Assembly (NCBI GenBank): GCA_043557195.1
Contig: CP121314.1
Span: forward strand, 2,914,001 to 2,978,000
DNA length: 64,000 bases
DNA from: Jejuia sp043557195
GTDB lineage: Bacteria > Bacteroidota > Bacteroidia > Flavobacteriales > Flavobacteriaceae
Reading direction: 5' to 3'
Below, piece after piece: positions 36,054-43,953 of the stretch; the first letter of the stretch is position 1; each line of letters opens with the position of its first letter. Below the pieces are notes generated by a model. That model was not told the origin of the DNA, did not search any database, and saw nothing but the letters and a program-made list of their open reading frames with translations. Position numbers and translations under genes: made by a program.

Positions 36054-38903
36054 TTACGCCTCAACATAATCCTCAATCGGTGCACAGGTACAGATTAAAT
36101 TTCTGTCGCCATAAGCATCATCTACACGTCTTACCGTTGGCCAAAACTTGTTAGAACGAATATATTCTAAAGGAAACGCAGCCTTTTCTCTTGAATATGG
36201 AAAATACCATTCGTCTGAAGTAATCATTTCCAAGGTATGTGGTGCATTTTTTAAAACATTATTAGGTTCATCAGTAGAAACAGAATCTATTTCATGCTTG
36301 ATAGAAATCATAGCATCACAAAAACGATCAATTTCTTCTTTACTCTCACTCTCCGTTGGCTCTATCATCATAGTACCTGCAACAGGGAAGGATACGGTTG
36401 GCGCGTGGAAACCATAATCCATTAAACGCTTTGCTATATCGGTAACTTCAACACCATGTTCTTTAAACGGACGACAATCAATGATCATTTCGTGAGCAGC
36501 TCTACCTTTTTCGCCAGAATATAACGTGTTATAATACCCTTCTAATCTATGCTTGATATAGTTTGCATTTAAAATAGCAACTTTAGTAGATTCGGTTAAG
36601 CCTTGAGCGCCTAACATTTTTATATACCCGTAAGAAATTAAGCAGGCCAATGCAGAACCAAAAGGAGCTGCTGAAATTGCTGTGATAGCATTTGTTCCGC
36701 CAGTTTCGATTATTGGATTTCCTGGTAAAAACGGCGCTAATTGTTTAGCAACACAAATTGGACCGACACCTGGGCCACCACCACCATGTGGAATTGCGAA
36801 AGTTTTATGGAGGTTAAGGTGGCAAACATCTGCTCCAATATTTCCAGGATTGGTTAATCCCACTTGAGCATTCATATTTGCGCCATCCATATATACTTGT
36901 CCGCCATTGTCATGAATAATTTGAGTAATTTCTTTTATTGCAGACTCATAAACACCATGTGTTGACGGATAGGTCACCATCAGAGCAGATAAGTTGTCTT
37001 TATGAAGTTCTGCTTTTTCACGTAAATCTTCAACGTCAATATTACCTTCTTCGGTCGATTTTGTTACCACAACTTTCATTCCTGCCATAACAGCACTTGC
37101 AGGATTTGTACCGTGTGCTGATGACGGAATTAAACATATATTTCTGTGATGGTCACCACGAGACTCATGATAGGCTTTAATTACCATAAGTCCTGCAAAC
37201 TCACCCTGAGCCCCAGAATTTGGCTGTAATGATGTTGCTGCAAAACCAGTAATTTCAGTAAGTTGATCTTCTAATTCTTTCAAAACCTCAAGGTAACCTT
37301 TTGCTTGTTTTAATGGAACAAAAGGATGAATATTGGCCCATTTAAAAATACTTAACGGTAGCATTTCAGATGCTGCATTAAGTTTCATGGTACACGATCC
37401 TAAAGAAATCATAGAGTGATTTAATGCCAAATCTTTACGCTCTAAAGATTTGATGTAACGCATTAATTCAGTTTCAGAATGGTATCTGTTAAAGACGTCT
37501 AGTGTCAAAAACTCAGAAGTTCTTGCAATAGTATTATCAATATTATTCGCGGAAGATATTTCCGAAATCTCAATAGTTTCTTTTCCTGCAGCTTCAGCGA
37601 AAATTGAAATCAAGTAATTTATATCTCTAATAGAAGTAGTTTCATTAATAGAAATAGTAACTGTGTTCTTATCAGGATACCAAAGGTTGACTTTCTTTTC
37701 AGAAGCAACTTTTTTAATTGCTTTTGATTTGGTTTTAATTTGAAGTGTGTCAAAATATGAGGTGTTAACTTGCTCATATCCTAATGTTTCTAGAACTTCA
37801 GCTAACTTTGATGCTTTATTGTGAACATTATTAGCAATAAATTCCAAGCCTTTTGGGCCATGATACACCACATACATACTAGCCATAACAGCCAATAAAA
37901 CTTGAGCGGTACAAATATTAGAGGTTGCTTTATCACGTTTAATATGTTGCTCACGGGTTTGAAGCGCCATACGTAATGCACGTTTACCATCTGTATCTTT
38001 TGTAACACCAATTATACGACCTGGAATATCACGTTTGTAAGCTTCTTTGGTAGCAAAATAAGCAGCATGAGGACCACCATATCCCATTGGAATACCAAAA
38101 CGTTGCGTTGTTCCAACCACGACATCAGCACCAAATTTTCCCGGAGCTTCTAGCTTTACCAAACTCAAAATATCAGCAGCTACAGCCACCTTTATTTCGT
38201 TGGTATTTGCCTTTTCTATAAACAACTTGATGTCTGTAATTTGGCCATCCTTTCCTGGATATTGTAAAATGGCACCAAAAAATTCTGAAGAAAAATCAAA
38301 TTCCGCTTCTTTTCCAATAACAAGTTCAATGCCGATTGGTGTAGAGCGGGTTTGTAAGAGTGATAATGTTTGAGGTAAAATATTTTCTGAAACAAAAAAT
38401 TTATTAATACCTGCTTTTTTCTGAGGGCGACTTCTTACCGCAAATAATAAGCTCATGGCTTCCGCAGCTGCAGTGCTTTCATCTAAAAGAGATGCGTTGG
38501 CAAGTTCCATTCCGGTTAAATCGGTCACCATAGTTTGGAAGTTTAATAAGGCTTCCAATCTTCCTTGAGCAATTTCAGCTTGGTAAGGTGTATATGCTGT
38601 ATACCATCCAGGGTTTTCCAAAATATTTCTTTGAATCACTGCTGGCATTACAGTGGGATGATAACCTAAACCTATGTATGTTTTTCGAGCTTTGTTCTTT
38701 TTTGATAATTCATGAATGTGCAATAAATATTCATATTCAGTCATAGGTTCGTCTAAATTCAAACTATTTTTTAGACGAATATCATCAGGAATCGTTTCTT
38801 GTATCAGCTCGTCTAAAGTATCTAAACCTAGAGCGTCTAACATCAGTTTTTGGTCATTTTCACGCGGACCAATATGTCTCAGAGCAAAAGCATTTGTATT
38901 CAT
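36054..38903 (-). CDS. gcvP: Glycine dehydrogenase (decarboxylating), P protein
   Basis: This is the P protein of the glycine cleavage system, a PLP enzyme that decarboxylates glycine and transfers aminomethyl to the H protein. The 949-residue length is that of the fused (alpha-beta) form. The N-terminal FALRHIGPRENDQKLML and the PLP lysine motif HLNLHKTFAIPHGGGGPG are present, as well as the GSCTMKLNA and SAHGTNPASA segments. The start is ATG at 38903. It stands alone; the T and H protein genes are not in the window. Confidence 0.96.
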   Translation of the reverse strand: MNTNAFALRHIGPRENDQKLMLDALGLDTLDELIQETIPDDIRLKNSLNLDEPMTEYEYLLHIHELSKKNKARKTYIGLGYHPTVMPAVIQRNILENPGWYTAYTPYQAEIAQGRLEALLNFQTMVTDLTGMELANASLLDESTAAAEAMSLLFAVRSRPQKKAGINKFFVSENILPQTLSLLQTRSTPIGIELVIGKEAEFDFSSEFFGAILQYPGKDGQITDIKLFIEKANTNEIKVAVAADILSLVKLEAPGKFGADVVVGTTQRFGIPMGYGGPHAAYFATKEAYKRDIPGRIIGVTKDTDGKRALRMALQTREQHIKRDKATSNICTAQVLLAVMASMYVVYHGPKGLEFIANNVHNKASKLAEVLETLGYEQVNTSYFDTLQIKTKSKAIKKVASEKKVNLWYPDKNTVTISINETTSIRDINYLISIFAEAAGKETIEISEISSANNIDNTIARTSEFLTLDVFNRYHSETELMRYIKSLERKDLALNHSMISLGSCTMKLNAASEMLPLSIFKWANIHPFVPLKQAKGYLEVLKELEDQLTEITGFAATSLQPNSGAQGEFAGLMVIKAYHESRGDHHRNICLIPSSAHGTNPASAVMAGMKVVVTKSTEEGNIDVEDLREKAELHKDNLSALMVTYPSTHGVYESAIKEITQIIHDNGGQVYMDGANMNAQVGLTNPGNIGADVCHLNLHKTFAIPHGGGGPGVGPICVAKQLAPFLPGNPIIETGGTNAITAISAAPFGSALACLISYGYIKMLGAQGLTESTKVAILNANYIKHRLEGYYNTLYSGEKGRAAHEMIIDCRPFKEHGVEVTDIAKRLMDYGFHAPTVSFPVAGTMMIEPTESESKEEIDRFCDAMISIKHEIDSVSTDEPNNVLKNAPHTLEMITSDEWYFPYSREKAAFPLEYIRSNKFWPTVRRVDDAYGDRNLICTCAPIEDYVEA

Positions 38904-39024
38904 TCAAAGCAAAATTTATTACATAATTTGCAAAATTAATGAATATCTGAAAGGTTTTATTGAAGAAAATCGAAAGTTTTTAACCATTCCATGCATTTAT
39001 TAACACATTGCTTACTTTTACAAC

Positions 39025-39858
39025 ATGAAGGTGTTTAAGCAACTTTTAAACTTTTATATCAATGCTAGTATCCATGTAGCTATAGCTGTTTATGCGCTTA
39101 CATATTTAACCTTAATAGCGTTTGAAATTCCTTATGATGAGGCAATGCTATATTTTGTGTTTTATGCCACAATTACCGGATATAATTTTGTGAAGTATTT
39201 TGGGTTGGCTAAGTTTCACCATAGAAGTTTGGCAGGTTGGTTAAAAGCCATTCAAATATTTTCGTTGCTATGTTTTGTTTTGATGTGTTATTACGGGTTT
39301 CAGCTACCAACTCAAACATTAATTTACATTGCGGTATTTGGCGTTGTTACTTTTTTTTATGCAATACCGTTTTTACCAAAGCGACTATTTATAGATAAGC
39401 ACCATAATTTAAGGAGCATAGGAGGTTTAAAAGTTTATGTCATAGCCCTAGTGTGGACGGGTGTAACTGTGTTTTTGCCTGTTTTGAGTAATGAGATATC
39501 TATCAATACAGATGTTTTAATAACAGCAATACAACGTTTCCTTTTTGTAATTCTTTTAATGTTACCTTTTGAAATTAGAGATTTAAAATTTGATAGCCTT
39601 AAACTTTCAACTATTCCTCAGAAAATAGGATTAAAGTCCACAAAAATAATTGGGGGTGTATTAGCTACAATACTATTTTTTCTGGAGTTTTTTAAAGATG
39701 AATTATCTTTCGAAACAATTGTTGCACTGTCAATAACTTTATTAGTTACAGTGGTTTTGGTACTTTTTTCAAAAGTAAATCAAAGTAAATATTACAGTGC
39801 ATTTTGGGTAGAAAGTGTGCCAATTTTATGGCTGATTATTACCTTGTTTCTTAATTAG
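39025..39858 (+). CDS. UbiA-like membrane protein with one intact Asp motif
   Basis: A polytopic membrane protein of 277 residues with about eight hydrophobic segments. In UbiA prenyltransferases the first aspartate motif follows the second helix; here that place is NFVKYFGLAK, with no Asp pair. The second motif is kept as EIRDLKFDSLKLSTIPQKIG. The order of helices and the AIPFLPKR loop resemble the family. Prenyl transfer seems doubtful with the first motif lost, so a different lipid function or a divergent active site is possible. Its 3' end overlaps the end of the anti-sigma candidate by 8 bp. Confidence 0.65.
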   Translation: MKVFKQLLNFYINASIHVAIAVYALTYLTLIAFEIPYDEAMLYFVFYATITGYNFVKYFGLAKFHHRSLAGWLKAIQIFSLLCFVLMCYYGFQLPTQTLIYIAVFGVVTFFYAIPFLPKRLFIDKHHNLRSIGGLKVYVIALVWTGVTVFLPVLSNEISINTDVLITAIQRFLFVILLMLPFEIRDLKFDSLKLSTIPQKIGLKSTKIIGGVLATILFFLEFFKDELSFETIVALSITLLVTVVLVLFSKVNQSKYYSAFWVESVPILWLIITLFLN

Positions 39859-40111
39859 AAACCTCGTTTAATACCCTCTCAAACTCTTTTTTCATATCTG
39901 CTTTTGTAGCGGTATCTAAACATTCAACCTCAGCTTTTTTTATTGTTTTTGTCAGCTTGCTATTATTTGCGGTATACTTTCTGCAAGCCCTACAATAAAT
40001 TAAATGGATATTTAGTTTAATTTTTTCCCACAGCGTAGCATCATTGTATTGTGTCTTATCACAAGTATGATTTGCTTCATCACAAGGCATCAAAATTTTA
40101 AACTTACTCAT
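39851..40111 (-). CDS. Small zinc-type anti-sigma factor candidate
   Basis: An 86-residue soluble protein encoded 1 bp downstream of an ECF sigma factor. It carries the ZAS-like pattern H-x3-C-x2-C (HLIYCRACRKY, about 36-43), preceded by CDEANHTC, which could add ligands. The C-terminal half is an amphipathic charged helix (KADMKKEFERVLNEV). There is no membrane helix, unlike many flavobacterial anti-sigma proteins. The function is inferred from the operon and motif. The gene overlaps the 3' end of the convergent UbiA-like gene. Confidence 0.6.
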   Translation of the reverse strand: MSKFKILMPCDEANHTCDKTQYNDATLWEKIKLNIHLIYCRACRKYTANNSKLTKTIKKAEVECLDTATKADMKKEFERVLNEVSN

Positions 40112-40112
40112 A

Positions 40113-40664
40113 CTAAAACCAGTTTGTTTTAAGGCAATCTGCCATAGCCGTTCTTGCTCTATGAATAATTACCCAAAGGTTAGACGCTGTAATATTTAAT
40201 TCATTACAAATCACCTCGGTTTCATAATTTAAAATAGTTTTCATCTTAAAAACATCGGCTTGTTTTTGCGGCAATTTGTCTAAACAGTTATGTATCGCCT
40301 CTCCAAGTTCGTTGTTTTGCAAGGTGTCTTCGGCTGTTTTATCAAAAGGATCTGCAACGCGCTCTTCCAACCAATCACCTTCACTTTCAGCATCGTTATA
40401 ATTAATTCTCACCTCGGCTTTTCCTTTATTCGAATTAATTTTACGATAATGGTCAATAATTTTACGTTTCAAAATCGAAATTAACCACGTGCGTTCGCTC
40501 GCCTCACCTTTAAAGTTTTTCATAGACTTTAACCCAGCCAAAAAAGTTTCTTGTACCAAATCTTGCGCAATCTCTCGATCGCTTACACGGGTAATGGTGT
40601 AGTTGAAAAGGTAATCAGAATAAAGGTCAATCCATTTATTAGGATCAATTTTATGATCGGGCAT
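40113..40664 (-). CDS. RNA polymerase ECF-type sigma factor
   Basis: A sigma-70 family extracytoplasmic-function factor of 183 residues. Region 2 is seen in YLFNYTITRVSDREIAQDLVQETFLAGLKSMKNFKGEASERTWLISILKRKIIDHYRK. Region 4 is LDKLPQKQADVFKMKTILNYETEVICNELNITASNLWVIIHRARTAM. The two are joined by an acidic linker (AESEGDWLEERVADPFDK). It is followed by a small Cys/His protein that may be its anti-sigma factor. The start is ATG at 40664. Confidence 0.93.
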   Translation of the reverse strand: MPDHKIDPNKWIDLYSDYLFNYTITRVSDREIAQDLVQETFLAGLKSMKNFKGEASERTWLISILKRKIIDHYRKINSNKGKAEVRINYNDAESEGDWLEERVADPFDKTAEDTLQNNELGEAIHNCLDKLPQKQADVFKMKTILNYETEVICNELNITASNLWVIIHRARTAMADCLKTNWF

Positions 40665-40753
40665 TCGTGCAGCTCTTTTTTTTGAATCTCAAAAATACAC
40701 TAAAAAAATGAATTTATATAAATGGCATTATTTAGCATCATAATTTTTTTTTT

Positions 40754-40837
40754 GGGCGTTACCCACAAGGGGTCGGGCTTTCACTACTCAATCCCTCCTT
40801 CGTCGGGATTTCAAACATGCCGTTCAATCCCTAACAC
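40754..40837 (+). repeat. Structured dispersed repeat, copy A
   Basis: Begins GGGCGTTACCC and ends AATCCCTAACAC. A hairpin (ACCC/GGGGT around ACAA) follows the left end, then TCGGGCTTTC and a second short stem CCCT...CGGG. Copies B (50169) and C (62484) share the same ends and order; the right end of this copy has TAACAC in place of TAACGC, a likely decay. It lies between the sigma-factor gene and a methyltransferase gene. Confidence 0.8.
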
Positions 40838-40871
40838 AACTATCCGCTAACTATATTCTCTCCTAATGGAT

Positions 40872-41750
40872 TTATTTTTTGCAAGTTATAATGTAGTACC
40901 CAAAACTTTTCATGTGTAACCCAGATAATAAGGCATAAAATGAACCCTTTAAATTATGCAAACTTTCTCTTTTTAATTGTTTTGAGTTTACAAGTTTTTT
41001 GAAGGTAAAACCTAAAATAGCAAATGGTACATGAAGAACAGAAGGAGCTACTCTAAAAGAAGCGTCTTCAACTTTTACATCATTAAAACCTGCAGCTTTT
41101 AAATGTGCTACCATGTTATCGATAGTTTCAAGCTTTTCTAAACTCCAATGATTACATAGTTTTCTGTACGCATATTTGCCGCCGTGGCATAAGTCTTTTG
41201 AGTCTTTCTTTAAAAAGGCATCCGCAATTACTAATGTTCCATTTGGTTTTAGAATGCGAAAAGCCTCAGCTATCGAGTTTTTACTATGACCAGAATGACA
41301 AAAGCTTTCAAGAGCTATCGCCGCATCAAAAGACTTAGTCTCAAATGATGTTTGGTTGTAATTCTCTTTTAAGATTGTACCATTAAAACGCTTTAATAAT
41401 ATGTTACCTTGCTGTACTTGAAACTCTGAAAGAGTAACACCAAAAGCAGAAAGGTGCTTGTTCTTTTTAAGCATATATCGCATACTGCCACCCATACCAC
41501 AACCTAAATCAGCTAAACTAGTTTTTTCCGTTTTAGAGAGTTTTAGCTTTTTCAAGATTTGATGATTCATTTCATTCAGCATACTATCCCTTTTCAAAGG
41601 ATTAGTTTTAAACGGCACAAAATACCCAAAATGCATGTTAAAATCTTTACTCCAAAATTCATAATCTTCTGTAGCCTCGTTATAGAAATCAATCATTTGT
41701 ATATGATTGGTTTCTGTTTTTGTATTTAGATGTATTGCTGTTGATTTCAT
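40872..41750 (-). CDS. SAM-dependent methyltransferase (small-molecule/lipid type)
   Basis: A class I methyltransferase of 292 residues, possibly starting at a later ATG (MIDFYNEATEDYEFWSK, about residue 20). Motif I is LADLGCGMGGSMRYML, followed by FGVTLSEFQVQQG, a sequence typical of the cyclopropane-fatty-acid-synthase / tocopherol / sarcosine methyltransferase group. The post-I region is FDAAIALESFCHSGHSKNSIAEAFRIL. It is the last gene of a three-gene unit with two small membrane proteins, preceded by a palindromic operator at 42545. The substrate may be a lipid or osmolyte; this is not shown. Confidence 0.82.
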   Translation of the reverse strand: MKSTAIHLNTKTETNHIQMIDFYNEATEDYEFWSKDFNMHFGYFVPFKTNPLKRDSMLNEMNHQILKKLKLSKTEKTSLADLGCGMGGSMRYMLKKNKHLSAFGVTLSEFQVQQGNILLKRFNGTILKENYNQTSFETKSFDAAIALESFCHSGHSKNSIAEAFRILKPNGTLVIADAFLKKDSKDLCHGGKYAYRKLCNHWSLEKLETIDNMVAHLKAAGFNDVKVEDASFRVAPSVLHVPFAILGFTFKKLVNSKQLKRESLHNLKGSFYALLSGLHMKSFGYYIITCKK

Positions 41751-41761
41751 GTCTCTAATTT

Positions 41762-42202
41762 TTAAAGGTTTAAATAGAAAATTAAATTATGTATTAATAG
41801 CCAAGTGTAAACAATTGCAAAAAGCGTAAACAAGCTATTCATAAAATAACTACCTATTTTGAAGATTAATTTTTTGGGAATTTCATACATGGGGTAATAT
41901 GCAAATTGCGTCGCTGCTTTTCCAACCCAATAAGCTGCGATTAATCCAGTTATAGCAATTGCTAGAGCAGTATGGTTTTTTAAATCATTTGGAATTAAAA
42001 TAGCAATTAATCCAAAAGAAAAATTTAGACCTTGTATATATCTGCCATAGGTTTTTGCAATTTCTTGATTTAAAGGCTTAAGTTGTTTAACATCTTTATA
42101 CCAGTCAAATACTTTATGCCTTATGTAAGGATAAATTAAGGCTGTAAAAATTTGACCGCAACCTCCCAGAATAATAAGCCAATTAGGAATTTGAGTTTTC
42201 AT
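41762..42202 (-). CDS. Small membrane protein, about four spans
   Basis: A 146-residue membrane protein with four hydrophobic stretches (WLIILGGCGQIFTALIYPYI, FSFGLIAILIPND, ALAIAITGLIAAYWVG and LFTLFAIVYTWLLIHNLIFYL). I recognise no family. It overlaps the upstream small membrane gene by 20 bp and precedes the methyltransferase gene by 11 bp. The three form one operon behind the palindromic operator at 42545. Function unknown. Confidence 0.7.
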   Translation of the reverse strand: MKTQIPNWLIILGGCGQIFTALIYPYIRHKVFDWYKDVKQLKPLNQEIAKTYGRYIQGLNFSFGLIAILIPNDLKNHTALAIAITGLIAAYWVGKAATQFAYYPMYEIPKKLIFKIGSYFMNSLFTLFAIVYTWLLIHNLIFYLNL

Positions 42203-42530
42203 GATTTTTGATTTTGTACGTTATATGTAAATTGAATAGCGCTAGAAATCCAGAAACAAACAGCCAAATGAATAATAGTTCTATAACATCTACTCCATAG
42301 ATATTTAATATTTTGAATGTGCTTGCAAGAAATATTGTAAGTAATACGTAAACGTAAAATAAATATTTAATCGGTTTTGGAAGCTTTGATATATTTCTTG
42401 ATATGAAAACAGAAATACCTATTTGATAAACTCCTAATATTGGAAGAGCTATAATTGCTCCCCAAAAAGTTAATGAGATTGCCAACAGAATAATTGTTAA
42501 ATAAAGATTGGCTTTATATATATATTTCAT
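42183..42530 (-). CDS. Small membrane protein, about four spans
   Basis: A 115-residue membrane protein with four hydrophobic stretches (LYLTIILLAISLTFWGAIIALPIL, YLFYVYVLLTIFLASTF, VIELLFIWLFVSGFLALF). No known family is recognised. It is the first gene of the operon. The GbsR-like operator AACTTTCA-N8-TGAAAGTT lies 15-38 bp upstream of its ATG. Its start codon is ATG at 42530; the end overlaps the next gene by 20 bp. Confidence 0.7.
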   Translation of the reverse strand: MKYIYKANLYLTIILLAISLTFWGAIIALPILGVYQIGISVFISRNISKLPKPIKYLFYVYVLLTIFLASTFKILNIYGVDVIELLFIWLFVSGFLALFNLHITYKIKNHENSNS

Positions 42531-42544
42531 TTACGTAATTTTTA

Positions 42545-42568
42545 AACTTTCAGAAAATATTGAAAGTT
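42545..42568. promoter_or_regulatory. Operator AACTTTCA-N8-TGAAAGTT before the membrane-protein operon
   Basis: AACTTTCA (42545-42552) and TGAAAGTT (42561-42568) are perfect inverted 8-bp arms with an 8-bp spacer. The arms and spacing are identical to those of the palindrome at 43115. It lies between the ATG of the membrane-protein gene (42530) and the stop of the regulator gene (42588). Confidence 0.75.
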
Positions 42569-42587
42569 ATATTAAAAAAAATATTTG

Positions 42588-43091
42588 CTACTTCATCAGT
42601 TTTAAAACAGACTTTGTTAACCAGTTTTGTTTTTGGTTCACGAGTTTATTCATTAAAGTGTCCAGATCATCTGTTAAATCTTTTAAAGCTTTAGTTTGTT
42701 TTATTAATTCCTTTGTTTTTTCCGTGCCATCATTTTTAATAGAACTTACATCTTCCAGTACTTTTATAACAGGCTTTATTTCTCTTCGGCTTCTTTCTTT
42801 GGCAACTATTCTGGCTAATTCTTGTACATCTTTTTCAGTTGTAAAGAATTCTTTTCGTTCGCCTCGTACAATTTCTTTGGTTACAATGCCCCAATCCATT
42901 AGCTGACGCAAATTCATGCTTGTATTACCTCTAGAAATTTTCAATTCCTCCATAATCTCTTCCATAGACAATGGTTTTGTTGAAATAAAAAGCAGCGCCT
43001 GTATCTGCGCCATCGCTTTATTGATGCCCCACAACGTACCCAAACTTCCCCAAGTACTGATAAACTTTTCTTTTGCTTCTTGATATTCCAT
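42588..43091 (-). CDS. GbsR/MarR-type transcriptional regulator
   Basis: A winged-helix DNA-binding protein of 167 residues. The N-terminal start YQEAKEKFISTWGSLGTLWGINKAMAQIQALLF is the GbsR/MarR hallmark, followed by a helix-turn-helix (MEEIMEELKISRGNTSMNLRQLMDWGIV) and a basic wing (KEIVRGERKEFFT). The C-terminal part is a coiled coil. It probably binds the identical operators AACTTTCA-N8-TGAAAGTT at both ends of its gene and controls itself and the membrane-protein/methyltransferase operon. A TATCTTTG -7 box (minus strand, 43103-43096) ends 4 bp before the ATG, so the mRNA may be leaderless. Confidence 0.87.
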   Translation of the reverse strand: MEYQEAKEKFISTWGSLGTLWGINKAMAQIQALLFISTKPLSMEEIMEELKISRGNTSMNLRQLMDWGIVTKEIVRGERKEFFTTEKDVQELARIVAKERSRREIKPVIKVLEDVSSIKNDGTEKTKELIKQTKALKDLTDDLDTLMNKLVNQKQNWLTKSVLKLMK

Positions 43092-43095
43092 ATCA

Positions 43096-43103
43096 CAAAG
43101 ATA
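43096..43103 (-). promoter_or_regulatory. -7 box of the GbsR/MarR-type gene
   Basis: On the minus strand this reads TATCTTTG, a perfect TAnnTTTG match. It ends 4 bp before the ATG (43091). The expected transcription start is then at or very near the A of the ATG. Confidence 0.55.
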
Positions 43104-43114
43104 TAAATAATTTC

Positions 43115-43142
43115 TAAACTTTCAATAATTATTGAAAGTTTA
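43115..43142. promoter_or_regulatory. Perfect 28-bp palindromic operator before the GbsR/MarR-type gene
   Basis: The left half TAAACTTTCAATAA (43115-43128) is followed by its exact reverse complement (43129-43142). The core AACTTTCA-N8-TGAAAGTT matches the site at 42545. Its right end overlaps the stop codon (43140-43142) of the upstream peptidase gene. The distance to the -7 box (12 bp) places it over the -33 region of the regulator promoter, fitting autoregulation. Confidence 0.8.
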
Positions 43143-43931
43143 TTTTATTTCTAAATGAATATGATCGTCATGCCTTACCGCTTGACATCCATGAAAACGG
43201 ATTTTATTTTCTTTTGAAAACCCTAAACGATGTTTCAAATAGGGTTCAACAAATATTTTTTTAGTTGATGGGATTGATAATAACTGAGACGTTAATATTC
43301 TGGTTCTCTCCTTATCAAAGTCTAGATCATTAATTTTTCCAAAAGTTAAATATTTTGAAAAGTCATATTGCCAATATCCTTGATTTAAACATTTTGAATT
43401 AGTTATATTTTGATTCGGTTCAACATAAATGCCATATCCTGAAATAGAAGGTTTTTTGTCTGTTGGATTACCTTCTTTGTTGGAATACATTAATGCTATA
43501 TCCACTTTTTTACCGTCGTTATGACTTAGATGAGGCGGTAGAGGAAAGCCATTAAAAAATGGAAAGTTCGCGTCTAGATATGTGATCGATATTTTATTTG
43601 AAACAAATAGAGCGTGAGCTGAATTCTCTAATTCTGTTTTAAGTTTGGGAGTAACATAATTTCTAAATAATAAAGGGTAACACCAATTTCTGGGTTTTAG
43701 TTCATTGCTTAAAACGGGTAATTTTTCTCGTCCAAAGTATTTTGCTATTGGTGGAATGATTATAAGGTTAAATAAAAGGTAAACTAAAGGAAAAACATAA
43801 CGTTTTCTTTTTTTAGTCAGTTTTGAAACCCAAATACTCAATAACCAGATTAAGCCTCCAACTTGAGTAATTGCAGTTAAGATTATGACAAAGAAAAGGT
43901 GTTTAACTAGTTTTAGAAACCTCATAAACAC
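43140..43931 (-). CDS. Membrane-anchored LAS-type metallopeptidase (murein endopeptidase-like)
   Basis: A 263-residue protein with one or two N-terminal membrane segments (FVIILTAITQVGGLIWLLSIW and FPLVYLLFNLIIIPPIA). The C-terminal domain has the LAS pattern: H-x6-D in LSHNDGKKVDIAL and H-x-H at the end in RHDDHIHLEIK, with an intervening GCQA. This is the metal site of M15/M74-type enzymes (DD-carboxypeptidase, MepA, VanY). The substrate is probably peptidoglycan. It lies 22 bp after the M3 peptidase gene on the same strand and its stop codon overlaps the GbsR operator. Confidence 0.68.
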   Translation of the reverse strand: MFMRFLKLVKHLFFVIILTAITQVGGLIWLLSIWVSKLTKKRKRYVFPLVYLLFNLIIIPPIAKYFGREKLPVLSNELKPRNWCYPLLFRNYVTPKLKTELENSAHALFVSNKISITYLDANFPFFNGFPLPPHLSHNDGKKVDIALMYSNKEGNPTDKKPSISGYGIYVEPNQNITNSKCLNQGYWQYDFSKYLTFGKINDLDFDKERTRILTSQLLSIPSTKKIFVEPYLKHRLGFSKENKIRFHGCQAVRHDDHIHLEIK

Positions 43932-43953
43932 CTAAACGTTTAAATTTATAAAC

